Positions 16,843 through 26,605 of a DNA stretch of 64,000 nucleotides are shown here, piece after piece. Under the pieces are notes generated by a model. That model did no database searches, was not told the DNA's origin, and saw only the letters and a program-made list of their open reading frames with translations. Source of the DNA: Hymenobacter jeongseonensis (GTDB lineage Bacteria > Bacteroidota > Bacteroidia > Cytophagales > Hymenobacteraceae); assembly GCF_015694725.1 (NCBI RefSeq), contig NZ_JADQDQ010000002.1, positions 620,001 to 684,000 of the forward strand. Direction: 5' to 3'. Every line of letters begins with the position of its first letter. The first letter of the stretch is position 1. The position numbers and the translations under genes are program-made.

Positions 16843-17381
16843 GACAGTAGTGCTTTTGATTGAGAATTGAGAAAAAGAGACTTCTTAAAACGCACTGTAG
16901 CTAGTGCAACGGAGCCGGAGAGCGAGTGCCCAGTTCTACCCCGAGGAAGCAGCCTACACGGTTGCCATCCACCATCGCTGGAGGACGATACAAATGAAAC
17001 AAAAGAACTTTGCATTGCAAAGTAAATATGCAAAAAAGTTATTAGCCAGCTTCTTGGCGGCAGTTTGATGGTAAACCCGTTAGTGTGGTTGGCTTGACAT
17101 TTATGCGATAAACAAACCCGTTTTTCGGCTATCAGAAACTTTTAGGCACTTGGAAAAAAATAGTGTTTCTGTCATGCTGAGCCTGGGAAGCATCTTCTCA
17201 CGTTCGGACGACTCGTTCGCTGGGGAGAAGATGCTTCCCAGGCTCAGCATGACCTGATTGACATCCGCATGACCCAACAATCAAATTCCCAACACGCTCT
17301 TAGCGGTTGCGATGCCTGACTTCGTATCACCATTGCGTTGCTGATACCAGTGTGGGCAGTAGCCACCCCCCGCTCATCCTC
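16843..17381. other. Intergenic region with palindromic repeat, no gene
   Basis: It holds the ACTTTGC-ATT-GCAAAGT palindrome (17007-17023), then AT-rich sequence, then the large palindromic element at 17171-17253. No frame here looks coding. Confidence 0.6.
17171..17253. repeat. Palindromic repeat element A
   Basis: Perfect 29-bp arms (17171-17199 and 17225-17253) around a 25-nt loop. The outer ends read GTCATGCTGAGC. Related ends occur in elements at 27418-27529 and 62111-62201, so this belongs to a dispersed palindromic family. Confidence 0.85.
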
Positions 17382-18044
17382 TCAGTCAACCTTGTCCTCT
17401 AGTTTGTCGGCCAGCGCTTTGTTGGAGCGTAGCACCGGCAGGATTCTCGTGGCGAAGCTCTTCACCGTCGGCGTTTCGGCGTTTTTGCTCTTCACTTCAA
17501 ACATGGCGATGTCCAGCTTGTGGGCCGTCTCCATCAGGTCCATGTAGGCTTCGTCGAAGGCTTTGCCGGTTTTGTTCAGCATCCGGTCGGCCATGGCTTG
17601 GTGCACCGGCAGCAGGTTGGTGGGAAGCGTCACGTTCAAGGGCACGGCCAGGGTTTTTACTTCCTGCGTCGTCTGCGTATTGTGGGTCACCATGAGCTGC
17701 GCATACTGCTTCACATCGGGACTGGTGGCTTGTTGCGCCGCCATTTGGCCCGCCTGAATTTCGAGCATGTTGCTGCTGGCCACGTTGATGAGAAAAACCG
17801 GGTCGGTCATGGTAGGAAACGTACTCATGAAGACCACAATTTCACCGGCCGGCACGTCGGCCGCCGCCACGCTACCAGCGCCGGTATCGCCGGTAGCCGC
17901 CATATCGGCCCCAGCGGCCGGCGTGGTAGTGGTAGCGGGGGTGCTGCTCACAGCATCGCGGCTGGTATTGGAGGTGCTACAGGCGGCCCCCAGCAGCAGG
18001 GCGCCTGCTAGCAGAAAATGAGGAATGGCTTTCATCGTTTTCAT
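17382..18044 (-). CDS. DUF4142 lipoprotein, second of a tandem pair
   Basis: A 220-residue product. Its signal ends in the lipobox LLGAAC, so the mature protein should be anchored at Cys 22. A Thr/Ala/Gly-rich linker follows, then a four-helix DUF4142 domain (about 80-220): DPVFLINVASSNMLEIQAGQ, VKQYAQLMVTHNTQTTQEVK, DEAYMDLMETAHKLDIAMFE and SFATRILPVLRSNKALADKL. DUF4142 proteins are ferritin-like helical bundles of unknown role, often stress-linked. It lies 57 nt downstream of its closest paralog at 18102, probably in one operon. Confidence 0.85.
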   Translation of the reverse strand: MKTMKAIPHFLLAGALLLGAACSTSNTSRDAVSSTPATTTTPAAGADMAATGDTGAGSVAAADVPAGEIVVFMSTFPTMTDPVFLINVASSNMLEIQAGQMAAQQATSPDVKQYAQLMVTHNTQTTQEVKTLAVPLNVTLPTNLLPVHQAMADRMLNKTGKAFDEAYMDLMETAHKLDIAMFEVKSKNAETPTVKSFATRILPVLRSNKALADKLEDKVD

Positions 18045-18101
18045 GTCTATGGGGGTTAGGCTCAGGTACCGCGCAGCAGGACGAACAGCCCTGCTGCTCC
18101 T

Positions 18102-18761
18102 CTAATCGGTTTTCTTCTCAATGGCGTCGGCCATAGTGAGGTGGGTGCGCAGCGCAGGCAGGCTCTTGGTGGCAAATGCCTGAATCTGGACCTTGTCGGC
18201 GGCGTTGCTTTTCACTTCGAACATGGCAATGTCGAGCTTGTGGGCCTTTTCCATCAGGTCCATGTAGGCCTCATCAAAGTCACTGCCCGATTTATCCCTC
18301 AGCTTGTCGAGCATGGCCTGGTGCACCGGCAGCATGGTTGGGGGCAGCTGCACGCCCAGCGGAGAGGCCATCGCCTTCAACTCCTGTGTGGCCGCGGTGT
18401 GGTGGCTCACCATCATCTCGGCGTATTTCCGCACTTCGGGGTTGCGGGCTTTTTGGGCGGCCATCTGGCCGGCCTGCGTTTCCAGCAAGTTGCTGCTGGC
18501 CGTGTTCATCAGGAACGTGGCGTCGCTCATGCTGGCAAACGTGCCCATAAACGTCGCCTCGTCGGTAGCGGCATCGGCAGCGGTCACGACGGGTGCCGGC
18601 GCGCCCATGTCGTTTGCGGCCATACCGGTAGCGCCGGCCGTGGGGCTCCCGGTTTCGGTGCTGGTACCAGCGGTGCCGGTATCGGTGCTGGTGCTCGTAC
18701 TGCTACAGGCTGCGCCAGTCACAAGGGCGGCAGCGGCCAGGAAATGAGAAATAGCTTTCAT
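18102..18761 (-). CDS. DUF4142 lipoprotein, first of a tandem pair
   Basis: This 219-residue paralog of the downstream gene has the same architecture: signal peptide with lipobox VTGAAC, a long Ser/Thr/Gly/Ala linker, then the DUF4142 helical bundle (DATFLMNTASSNLLETQAGQ, VRKYAEMMVSHHTAATQELK, DEAYMDLMEKAHKLDIAMFE). ATG 18761 is used; the GTG at 18770 aligns exactly with the ATG-AAA-ACG-ATG start of the second copy and may be the true start. The longer frame from 18821 lacks a sensible signal peptide. The two copies differ most in the linker, as expected for an older tandem duplication. Confidence 0.85.
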   Translation of the reverse strand: MKAISHFLAAAALVTGAACSSTSTSTDTGTAGTSTETGSPTAGATGMAANDMGAPAPVVTAADAATDEATFMGTFASMSDATFLMNTASSNLLETQAGQMAAQKARNPEVRKYAEMMVSHHTAATQELKAMASPLGVQLPPTMLPVHQAMLDKLRDKSGSDFDEAYMDLMEKAHKLDIAMFEVKSNAADKVQIQAFATKSLPALRTHLTMADAIEKKTD

Positions 18762-18958
18762 CGTTTTCACGTGGCTTAGGGTTAGGACTGAGGTGATTAT
18801 ATACGTCAATCCTAGTTCCAAGTAGCTGTTCTCGAGGAATTTTGGCCATGCAAAATTTCACGCAACATACTACTGATAAGCTATTTGCTACATCATCAGT
18901 TCATACTCAGGCAGTAGTAAGCAGTAGGCAAAACCGGAAATAAAAACCCGGCGCCCCG

Positions 18959-19014
18959 GCCCGCGCACGGCCGGCCCGGGCGCCACTGGCGCGGAGCCGG
19001 CCGTGCGCGGGCCG
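18959..19014 (-). terminator. GC-rich long hairpin downstream of the NmrA-like gene
   Basis: Perfect 18-bp arms (18959-18976 and 18997-19014) enclose a second small stem GCGCCA-C-TGGCGC. It starts 19 nt beyond the stop of the minus-strand gene. There is no T run, so it may act as an mRNA-stabilising or insulating structure. Confidence 0.6.
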
Positions 19015-19032
19015 ACTCGATTCCCAGACGGA

Positions 19033-20025
19033 CTATTTGCGGGTTGCGAGCACTTCGCGCACCGAGGTCCACCGAATTTCCGGATACCGGCCGTTGTCCA
19101 GCGGCGCGAGTTTGGGCAGGCCCGTGAACATGTTGTGCAGGTACTGCATGCCCTGCCAGGGCGGAAACACGTCGTCGCTGGTCGGCATCAGGGCCTTGGT
19201 CACCTTAATCAGGACGCCCAACACTCCCAGCGGCCCTACCCGCAGCAGCTTAAACGGCTGCCCGGTGGCATCGGTGGCGGCCCGCTGCAAGCCCCGCACG
19301 GTGGCCACTTCGCCGGCCACGCGCAGGTAGCGGGGCGTGGTGGGGTCCAGGGCGGCGGCGGCCGTGAACTCGGCCGTGTCGGATGTGGTGGTGAAGTCCA
19401 GCGGCTGGTCGGCGTTGCCGTAGTACATCACCCGTTTCAGGCCAAAGAGCACCACCGGCGCCTGCCCGGTGAGCAGGTCCGTAAACATGCCATTGAGCAC
19501 CGACGTGGCCTGGATGGGCGCCTGGTCGAGGCGCTGGTTGAACTCCCGGCGCAGGTCCAGGTTGCGGTTCGAGCCCGCGGGCAGTTTGGTGTAGTCGATG
19601 CAGAAGTCCGACGGGATGAAGCGGGGCACACCGGCCACCACGGCCGCATCGAGCAGGCGCTTTTGCCCGTCCATAATCACGTCGCGCAGCCCCGACAGGG
19701 CCGACACCACGCAGGCTGCGCCGGAGCACGCCTGGGTCAGGGCAATGACGCTGTTGAAATCGACCTCCACCAGTTCGGCGCCCAGTTCGCGCAGTTGCGC
19801 TACTTCCGGCTTGGTATTGCCCGGCCGAACCAGGGCCCGCACCGCCGCGCCGCGCTTGAGCAAGGCCCGGGCTATACGAAAGCCCAAATCGCCGGTGGCG
19901 CCAGCCAGCACGATGGTAGCGGGGTTCGCCTTCGAACTAGGCAAGCTAACTGCTTTATCTTCTGCCAAAATGAGTGACTTAAAAACTGATGGGGAGAATT
20001 TTTCTATCGCTCGCTTCGCAACCAT
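19033..20025 (-). CDS. NmrA-like NAD(P)-binding protein
   Basis: A 330-residue short-chain-dehydrogenase-like protein of the NmrA/isoflavone-reductase type. The Rossmann motif IVLAGATGDLGFRIARALL (GxxGxxG) is followed by RALVRPG, which typically binds the NADP phosphate, then VVSALSG and GVPRFIPSDFCIDY, the last typical of NmrA-like proteins. ATG 20025 is chosen; GTG 20052 is possible, and the first about 35 residues before the fold look unlike the family, so a TTG start nearer the motif is also conceivable. Such proteins act as reductases or as redox sensors; context does not decide. Confidence 0.8.
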   Translation of the reverse strand: MVAKRAIEKFSPSVFKSLILAEDKAVSLPSSKANPATIVLAGATGDLGFRIARALLKRGAAVRALVRPGNTKPEVAQLRELGAELVEVDFNSVIALTQACSGAACVVSALSGLRDVIMDGQKRLLDAAVVAGVPRFIPSDFCIDYTKLPAGSNRNLDLRREFNQRLDQAPIQATSVLNGMFTDLLTGQAPVVLFGLKRVMYYGNADQPLDFTTTSDTAEFTAAAALDPTTPRYLRVAGEVATVRGLQRAATDATGQPFKLLRVGPLGVLGVLIKVTKALMPTSDDVFPPWQGMQYLHNMFTGLPKLAPLDNGRYPEIRWTSVREVLATRK

Positions 20026-20256
20026 TCGGCGGTAGCAAGCAGCACTTCGCACGCTGGTGATACCGTGATAGCTGCCCGAAGGTTATTGGATACGAGCCCG
20101 CTAATTGGCATCTTATGAGTTGGATGCGCATGCGCGCATCGCTTTACTGGGGCGAGGTGCCATGCTCAACTGCTCGCAGGCCTTACTATTTGCTCGACAG
20201 CCTTCCCACTGCCTCGGCCTAGCGCTTAACTTGGGGCGTATTTTCATCCCGTTTAT

Positions 20257-22233
20257 ATGCGAATATTTTTATTTAATGCAGTGTTGTTGTGGTTGTTTTT
20301 GGGACCTCAGTTCGTATCGGCTAGCCATTTGGTAGGCGGCGAGCTCACCTACAAATACCTCGATGCCCGGGGCCCCGCCGGGGCGCCGCATCGCTACAGC
20401 CTGACGGCGCGCATTTACTACGACGGCAACACGCGGCCCAGCGGCGACCCCACCATCACCATTGGCATTGATTCCCGGGCCACCCCCAAGGTTCCCATCA
20501 CGCTACTCACGGTGCAGCGCTACGGGTTTTCAGTGCTGGGGGCCGAGGAAATCCCGGGCTGCGCCGTGTCGGTGCCCCGCGTCACGCTGGCGCTGTACCT
20601 GACGACGGTGAATCTGCCGTTCGTCCGCGAAGGCTACCAGGCCGTGGTTTCCATCGCGGCCCGCAACGCCGGCATCACCAACCTCAATACTTCCTCCGGC
20701 CAAGCCTTCACCATTTCGGTGGACATGACGCCGGGCCTGCTCCCCAACTCCTCGCCGGCTTTCTCCGACGATGCCTTTGTGGTGGCCTGCCTCGGCGACA
20801 CCGCTTCCATCCTCAACAATGCCTACGATGTAGACGGCGACCGGCTGAGCTACAGCTTTGGCGTTCCCAACGGGGCCGGGGTCGGGGCCCTCGTCGCGTA
20901 TGCGCCGGGCTACAGTGCCACACTGCCGTTCGGGCCGGGCAGCTTCGCCGAAGTAGACCCGCGCACCGGCCTGTCGCGCTACCTGGGTGTGCGACAGGGC
21001 ACTTTTCTGGTCGCCGTCGACGTGCGGGAGTACCGGACCATCAACGGCGAGGAAGTGCTGCTCGGCACCCTGCGGCGCGACCTGCAAGTCGTCGTCCGCG
21101 CGTGCTCCGGGCCCACCAACCCGCCCCCGTCCTTCACCGCGGCCACCCTGGCCCAAACCAGTTTTCAGGTGGAAGAAGGCCAAGCCCTGGCCTTCGATAT
21201 TGTAGCCACGGACCCCACCGGCCAGCCCCTGGCGATGACCGTGAGCAGTGTTTTGCTCGACGGAGCGGGGCCCATTCAAGCCACGCTCAACGGGCAAGCT
21301 GGCGGAGGCAATGCCATCAACCCGCTGGGCATTGCCCGCATCGGCGGCACGGGCACCGTGACCGGCGCTTTCCGCTTGCTGGCCAATTGCGGCCTGGCCC
21401 GGACCGCCCCTTACGACCTCGCCGTGACGGTGAACGACGACGGCTGCGGCAGCAAAACCATCGCGGGTGTTTTTCGCGTCACCATAACCAAGCCGGCCGC
21501 TCCTACCCGTGTGCAAGGCGACTCGGTGCTGTGCGGGGCTGCAGCGGCCACCTACACCGCCATTGGCCCGGCGGCGGCCACCTACCGCTGGACCGTGCGG
21601 GGCGGGCAGGTGCTCGGGCCGGCGGCTGGCCCCTCCATTCAGGTGCGCTGGACGACCAACGGCCCCGGAGCGGTAACGGTGCGCGGCATCTCGGCTGCCG
21701 GCTGCCTCACCGACTCTGCCTTTCAGGCCGTGGCCGTGGAGCCGGGCCCGCCCATTACCGGCCCGGCCGCCTACTGCCGCCAGTCCAGCACCGGCCTCGC
21801 CTACAGCATTGCCGGCCCGCCCGCCGCTTACCAATGGAGCATCACCGACGGCACCATTGTAAGCGGGCAGGGCACCAATGCCGTTCAGATTGACATTCCA
21901 TCGGGCGCGACGGCGGTGTTGCAAGCCGCCAACCCGGCCCAAACCACGTGCGTGACCACCCTGCGCATTGCCCTCGACGACCGGTGCCTGTATTTCTATA
22001 ACGTCATCACCCCCAACGGCGACGGGCAAAACGACCTGTTTGTGATTGAAAACGTGGAGCGCTACCCGAACACGGCCCTGAGCATTTTCAACCGCTGGGG
22101 CCAGCCGGTGTACCAGTCCCGCGACTACCGCAATACTTACGGCGGCCAGGGAGCGGGGCCGGGCCTCTATTACTACCTTTGCCAATTAACGGACGGCACC
22201 GCCTATAAAGGGTGGTTTGAAGTGATACGCTGA
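20257..22233 (+). CDS. Exported protein with PKD-like domains and CHU_C (T9SS type B) terminus
   Basis: A 658-residue secreted protein. The signal peptide (to about 22) is followed by SHLVGGELTYKYL, a start seen in many Bacteroidota gliding-associated proteins. Beta-rich repeats follow, including cadherin-like segments around NPPPSFTAATLAQTSF and PKD-like domains between about 410 and 580. The C-terminus YFYNVITPNGDGQNDLFVIE ... YPNTALSIFNRWGQPVYQS ... GTYYY-type ending GWFEVIR is the CHU_C domain, which directs export by the type IX system and surface attachment. It stands alone on the plus strand. The role is probably adhesion or matrix; no enzyme motif is seen. Confidence 0.9.
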   Translation: MRIFLFNAVLLWLFLGPQFVSASHLVGGELTYKYLDARGPAGAPHRYSLTARIYYDGNTRPSGDPTITIGIDSRATPKVPITLLTVQRYGFSVLGAEEIPGCAVSVPRVTLALYLTTVNLPFVREGYQAVVSIAARNAGITNLNTSSGQAFTISVDMTPGLLPNSSPAFSDDAFVVACLGDTASILNNAYDVDGDRLSYSFGVPNGAGVGALVAYAPGYSATLPFGPGSFAEVDPRTGLSRYLGVRQGTFLVAVDVREYRTINGEEVLLGTLRRDLQVVVRACSGPTNPPPSFTAATLAQTSFQVEEGQALAFDIVATDPTGQPLAMTVSSVLLDGAGPIQATLNGQAGGGNAINPLGIARIGGTGTVTGAFRLLANCGLARTAPYDLAVTVNDDGCGSKTIAGVFRVTITKPAAPTRVQGDSVLCGAAAATYTAIGPAAATYRWTVRGGQVLGPAAGPSIQVRWTTNGPGAVTVRGISAAGCLTDSAFQAVAVEPGPPITGPAAYCRQSSTGLAYSIAGPPAAYQWSITDGTIVSGQGTNAVQIDIPSGATAVLQAANPAQTTCVTTLRIALDDRCLYFYNVITPNGDGQNDLFVIENVERYPNTALSIFNRWGQPVYQSRDYRNTYGGQGAGPGLYYYLCQLTDGTAYKGWFEVIR

Positions 22234-22283
22234 AGCGTTTAGGTGCCCAACCCCGCCCGACGCAACGGAAGCCGATTTGTACA

Positions 22284-22781
22284 ATGTCAGCCATGAGTGA
22301 TAACCGGCAGGAACAAGAGAGCAGCATGCAACGCGAGATTGCCGATTTCCGGCAGGAGCTAGAACGGCACGGCGTGCACGCGGCCCTGCAATTCCTGAAC
22401 GGCCGGACGCCCCACCGCTACACCGGAATTTTCCGTTTCGACGGCGACCAGCTGCGCAGCGAAGTGCTGTTCGACCGCTACCAGCTTGGCCTGACCAAGG
22501 GCGATGACGCGCCCATGGAGGCCACGTATTGCTCGTTGGTAGGCCAGCAGCAGGTTGCCTGGGAAATCACCGATGCCGCCACCGACCCGCGGGTGCTTGG
22601 CCTGATTGACACCCCCGTGATGTCGTACTGCGGCGTGCTCATCCGCGACGATGCGGGCCAGCCGTTTGGCTCGCTGTGCCACTACGACATGCAGCGCTGC
22701 CAGGAGCGCACCACCGATTTGCCCCTGCTGGAAGCAGCCTCGTCGATGCTTTACCGCCATTTGCAGCCGTTGGGCCACTAG
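22284..22781 (+). CDS. GAF-domain protein
   Basis: A 165-residue single-domain protein. After a short charged lead, the sequence has the GAF pattern used for ligand sensing: YTGIFRFDGDQLRSEVLFDR, then MEATYCSLV, VAWEITDAATDPRVLGL, VMSYCGVLIRDDAGQPFGSL and CHYD. The final CGVL...GSLC-H segment is typical of bacterial GAF modules. There is no output domain (no kinase, HTH or GGDEF), so it may be a stand-alone sensor. It follows the CHU_C gene by 50 nt on the same strand. ATG 22284 or 22293 may be the start. Confidence 0.8.
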   Translation: MSAMSDNRQEQESSMQREIADFRQELERHGVHAALQFLNGRTPHRYTGIFRFDGDQLRSEVLFDRYQLGLTKGDDAPMEATYCSLVGQQQVAWEITDAATDPRVLGLIDTPVMSYCGVLIRDDAGQPFGSLCHYDMQRCQERTTDLPLLEAASSMLYRHLQPLGH

Positions 22782-22902
22782 CCGCCGGCGGGTAGCAGCG
22801 GCCCCGGCCTCCTCGGCCAGCCGCGCAACGGCACAATTCCATTTTTAGCGCGAACTTGATGCCAGGACAGCGGCTCTACTCCTGTCCTTTCCCTGCTTTG
22901 CT

Positions 22903-23820
22903 ATGCTAGACCTCGTTATTGACGCTCGCCCGGCCGCCCTCAGCCCGGGGTTTGAAGTGAAGCGCATTCTGCCCTACCGGTTGCGGCGCATGCTGGGGCC
23001 CTTCATTTTCATGGACCACGCCGGGCCCGTGAGCGTGGCCCCGGCCCAATTGCACACCCTCGACGTGCTGCCCCACCCGCACATCGGCCTCAGCACTGTG
23101 AGCTACCTGTTTGGCGGACAGGTAACGCACCGCGACAGCCTGGGCGTGGAGCAAATCATCCGGCCCGGCGAGGTGAACTGGATGACGGCTGGCTCCGGCA
23201 TTGCCCACTCCGAGCGGTTTGAAGACCCGGCCACGCTCAGCGGCGGCGCCCTGGAAATGCTTCAGACCTGGGTGGCGCTGCCCGAGAAGGACGAGGAAAC
23301 GGTCCCTGCATTCGCCAACTATCAGCCCCAGGCGTTGCCCATCTTCATCGACAACGGCGTGTGGATGCGGCTGATTGCCGGCGATGCTTTTGGCTTAAAA
23401 AACGACGTCAAAACGCACTCGCCGCTGTTTTACCTGCACGTGGTGCTGCAAACGGGTGCCCGCTTCGGCCTGCCCCGCGGCTATCCCGAGCGCGGCGCCT
23501 ACGTAGCCAAGGGCCGCGTGGAAGTGAACGGCCGCGCCTACACGCCGGGCCAGCTGCTGGTGTTCACGGCCGGCCTCGACCCGGTGCTGGTGGCCTTGGA
23601 ACCCAGCACGCTGATGCTGCTGGGCGGCGAGCCGCTGGGCGAACGATTCATCTGGTGGAATTTCGTATCGTCGCGCCGCGAGCGCATCGACCAGGCCAAG
23701 GCCGACTGGCAGGCCGGCCGCATTGCCCTGCCGCCGAACGACAACGCCGAGTTTGTGCCCCTGCCCGCCGACAAGACGCGGCCGGCCGGGTCGTCGCCCG
23801 CGCCGCAGGCCCTCTCGTAA
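22903..23820 (+). CDS. Pirin-family protein (bicupin)
   Basis: A 305-residue bicupin. The N-terminal cupin carries the pirin signature: RMLGPFIFMDHAGP, then HPHIGLSTVSYLFGG (metal-binding His residues), HRDSLG and MTAGSGIAHSE with Glu as the fourth ligand. The C-terminal cupin (LHVVLQTGARFGLP onward) is followed by LLGGEPLGERFIWWNFVSS, also diagnostic. Pirins are metal-binding proteins with quercetinase or redox-sensor roles. A second pirin occurs at 57506, next to an HxlR regulator. The gene stands alone after the GAF gene. Confidence 0.92.
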   Translation: MLDLVIDARPAALSPGFEVKRILPYRLRRMLGPFIFMDHAGPVSVAPAQLHTLDVLPHPHIGLSTVSYLFGGQVTHRDSLGVEQIIRPGEVNWMTAGSGIAHSERFEDPATLSGGALEMLQTWVALPEKDEETVPAFANYQPQALPIFIDNGVWMRLIAGDAFGLKNDVKTHSPLFYLHVVLQTGARFGLPRGYPERGAYVAKGRVEVNGRAYTPGQLLVFTAGLDPVLVALEPSTLMLLGGEPLGERFIWWNFVSSRRERIDQAKADWQAGRIALPPNDNAEFVPLPADKTRPAGSSPAPQALS

Positions 23821-23886
23821 GGCGCCACGGGAGTTGCGGGGGCACTTTGGGTGGGGCTGGGCGGTGTACATAGGGCCCGGCCGGGG

Positions 23887-23894
23887 TACCTTTA
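23887..23894 (+). promoter_or_regulatory. Candidate -7 element for the amylase gene
   Basis: TACCTTTA matches TAnnTTTG at seven of eight positions and lies 36 nt before the amylase start. Confidence 0.35.
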
Positions 23895-23930
23895 TGCAAA
23901 GTACTGCGTCCGACCCTCCGCCCCTTCTTT

Positions 23931-26498
23931 ATGAAACACTTCTTCCTGCTTGTATTCCTGACCCTGGCCCTGGCCGGGCAGGCCGTGCCCCTCACCTTCC
24001 GGGTGAACATGACCGGCCAAACCGTAGCGGCCACTGGCGTACACGTAGCTGGCAATTTTCAAGCCGCCGCGGGCTTTGCCGGCGACTGGGACCCGGCCAC
24101 CACGGCCCTCACCGATGCCGACGGCGACCGCATTTTTGAAGTGACGGTGAACGTGCCCGCGGGGGGCGTGTACCTCTACAAGTTCGTGAACGGAAATACC
24201 TGGGCCGGCGCCGAGCTTCCCGCAGCCGCCTGCGGGGTGAACGATGGCGGCGGCAACGTGAACCGCCAGGTAACCCTGGGCGCCGCGGCCCTGCGCCTGC
24301 CCAGCGTGGGCTTCGGCGGCTGCAACACGCAGGTGCGGCTGGCCGTGAACATGCAGGGCCAAACCGTGAGCCGGGCGGGCGTGCACGTGGTGGGCAACTT
24401 CCAGGCCCTGGCCGGCTACGGCGCCAACAATGACCCGACCACCGTGGCGCTGCGCGACGACAACGGCGACGGCACCTACGAGGTGCAGCTGGCCCTGCCC
24501 GCGCCCGGCCGCTTCTTCTACCGGTTTGTGAACGGCAACACGCTCGCCGAGGCCGAATCCGTGCCCGCTGCCTGCGGCACCGACGACGGCACCGGCACCC
24601 GACTCCGCGTGCTCGATGCCACGGCCGATGTGAACACGCCAGCAGCTACCTGCTTTGGCACTTGCCAGAACTGCGGCACGTCGCCCACCAGCTACAGCAC
24701 CTACTGGTGGAACGATGCCGTATTTTACGAGGTGTTCGTGCGCAGCTTCTATGACAGCAACGGCGACGGCAAGGGCGACTTTGCGGGCCTGACCAGCAAG
24801 CTGGATTACCTGAACGACGGCAACGCCGCCACTACCACCGACCTGGGCGTGACCGGGCTCTGGCTGATGCCCATGATGGAATCGCCGAGCTACCACGGCT
24901 ACGACGTGACCAACTACAAGGCCACCGAGCCTGATTACGGCACCATGGCCGAGTTTGAGGCTTTTCTGGCCGCCGCGCACGCCCGGGGCATCCGGGTGAT
25001 TATCGACCTAGTGCTGAACCACAGCTCCAGCGAGCACCCGTGGTTTACGCAGTCGGCCAGCAGCCCCGCCAGTTCCTACCGCGACTGGTACCGCTGGGGC
25101 CCCTCCGTGCCGGGCACCGGGCCGGGCGGCGGCACCGTGTGGCACCCGCGCAACGGCAGCTATTACTACGGCGTGTTCTGGGGCGGAATGCCCGATTTGA
25201 ACTGGCGCAACCCGCAGTTGAAAGCCGCCATGTGGGACGCCTCCCGCTTCTGGCTGGCCAAGGGCGTGGACGGCTACCGCATCGACGCCGTGAAGTACCT
25301 CGTTGAAAACGGCAGCACCCTGGAAGACACGCCGGAAACCCTTGGCATCCTGGAGGAATTCAACGACACCGTGAAGCGCGTTAACCCCAATGCCTTTACC
25401 GTGGGCGAGGCGTGGTCGACCACGCCCCGGGTGCTGCCCTACGTGGTGAACGACCGGCTGGACGTGTGCTTTGAGTTCGATTTGGCCTCGGCCATCATCA
25501 ACGGCATCAACTCTGGCAACCCGGCCAGCCTGCGCAACCAACTCAATGTGGTTGACGCCACATATCCCAAACTGCAGTACGCTACCTTCCTCACCAACCA
25601 CGACCAAAACCGGGTAATGGGAGCTTTGGGCGGCAACCAAGCCCTGATGAAGCAGGCGGCGGCCCTGTACCTGACCATGCCGGGCGTGCCCTTCCTGTAT
25701 TACGGCGAGGAAGTGGGCATGCTGGGCACGGGCGTGGACGAGGAAAAGCGCAAGCCCATGCAGTGGACGGCCGGTACCAACGCGGGCTTCACCACCGGCT
25801 CGCCGTGGCGGGGTGTCAACTCCAACTACGCGCAGTTCAACGTAGCCACCCAGCAGGCCGACCCCGCCTCGCTGCTGAACCATTACAAAAAGCTGATTGG
25901 CCTACGCACCGCGCACGAGGCGCTACGCAAAGGCTACCTGCTGCCCCTCGCGGCCAGCAGCGGCGACCTGCTGAGCTACGCCCGGGTGTATGAGCAGGAG
26001 GCAGTGGTGGTGGTGTCCAACTTTGGCAATGTGGCAGCGGGCACGGCGGCGGTGTCGCTGGCGGTGTCGTCGCTGCCGGCGGGCACCTATCAGGCCACCG
26101 ACCTGTACTCGGGCCAGACGGCCGGCTCGGTTACCGTGAATGCGCAGGGCGGTTTCAGCAATTGGACGGCGGCGCTGCCCGCGCTGGGCGCGCGCGAAAC
26201 GTGGATGTTGCGCCTCGCGCTGGCACAGCCCACGGCTACAGCCGGTGCAAAGGCTGCGTTTGCGGTGCAACTCTACCCCAACCCAACTTCGTCGCTGGTA
26301 ACCATTGCGCTGCCGGCGTCGGCCGCGGCCCACAGCCGCCTCACGGTGTACGACTTGCAGGGCCGCACGCTGGGCACCTACCCCGTAGCGGGCCGCAGCC
26401 ATGCCCTGAATACCGACGGCTGGGCAGCCGGCACCTACTTCGTGAAAGTAGAATCGGGCCGCGCGGTTTCGGTGCAGCGGCTGGTGGTGGTGCGCTAG
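23931..26498 (+). CDS. Secreted GH13 alpha-amylase with T9SS sorting domain
   Basis: An 855-residue extracellular glycoside hydrolase for starch-like alpha-glucans. The signal peptide (to about 19) is followed by two tandem beta-sandwich modules (about 20-125 and 130-240), each with FRVNM- or LAVNM-, GVHV-G-NFQ and YKFVNGNTW- or YRFVNGNTL-type segments, resembling starch-binding or isoamylase-type modules. The GH13 barrel has all key regions: VIIDLVLNHSS, GVDGYRIDAVKY (nucleophile Asp), FTVGEAW (acid/base Glu) and FLTNHDQNR (third Asp). The C-terminal domain FAVQLYPNPTSSLVTI ... YFVKVESGRAVSVQRLVVVR is a type A T9SS sorting tail. It stands alone, with no adjacent SusCD pair. Confidence 0.95.
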   Translation: MKHFFLLVFLTLALAGQAVPLTFRVNMTGQTVAATGVHVAGNFQAAAGFAGDWDPATTALTDADGDRIFEVTVNVPAGGVYLYKFVNGNTWAGAELPAAACGVNDGGGNVNRQVTLGAAALRLPSVGFGGCNTQVRLAVNMQGQTVSRAGVHVVGNFQALAGYGANNDPTTVALRDDNGDGTYEVQLALPAPGRFFYRFVNGNTLAEAESVPAACGTDDGTGTRLRVLDATADVNTPAATCFGTCQNCGTSPTSYSTYWWNDAVFYEVFVRSFYDSNGDGKGDFAGLTSKLDYLNDGNAATTTDLGVTGLWLMPMMESPSYHGYDVTNYKATEPDYGTMAEFEAFLAAAHARGIRVIIDLVLNHSSSEHPWFTQSASSPASSYRDWYRWGPSVPGTGPGGGTVWHPRNGSYYYGVFWGGMPDLNWRNPQLKAAMWDASRFWLAKGVDGYRIDAVKYLVENGSTLEDTPETLGILEEFNDTVKRVNPNAFTVGEAWSTTPRVLPYVVNDRLDVCFEFDLASAIINGINSGNPASLRNQLNVVDATYPKLQYATFLTNHDQNRVMGALGGNQALMKQAAALYLTMPGVPFLYYGEEVGMLGTGVDEEKRKPMQWTAGTNAGFTTGSPWRGVNSNYAQFNVATQQADPASLLNHYKKLIGLRTAHEALRKGYLLPLAASSGDLLSYARVYEQEAVVVVSNFGNVAAGTAAVSLAVSSLPAGTYQATDLYSGQTAGSVTVNAQGGFSNWTAALPALGARETWMLRLALAQPTATAGAKAAFAVQLYPNPTSSLVTIALPASAAAHSRLTVYDLQGRTLGTYPVAGRSHALNTDGWAAGTYFVKVESGRAVSVQRLVVVR

Positions 26499-26605
26499 CC
26501 CGGCCAGGCCCGGTGTGGCCGGCCCGGTGGGGCATGGTCGCACTAAGCACAGCCAGCTGGCGTTAGACAGTTAGTTTAAGAGGCGACGAGTTTCGTTTTT
26601 CTGGT

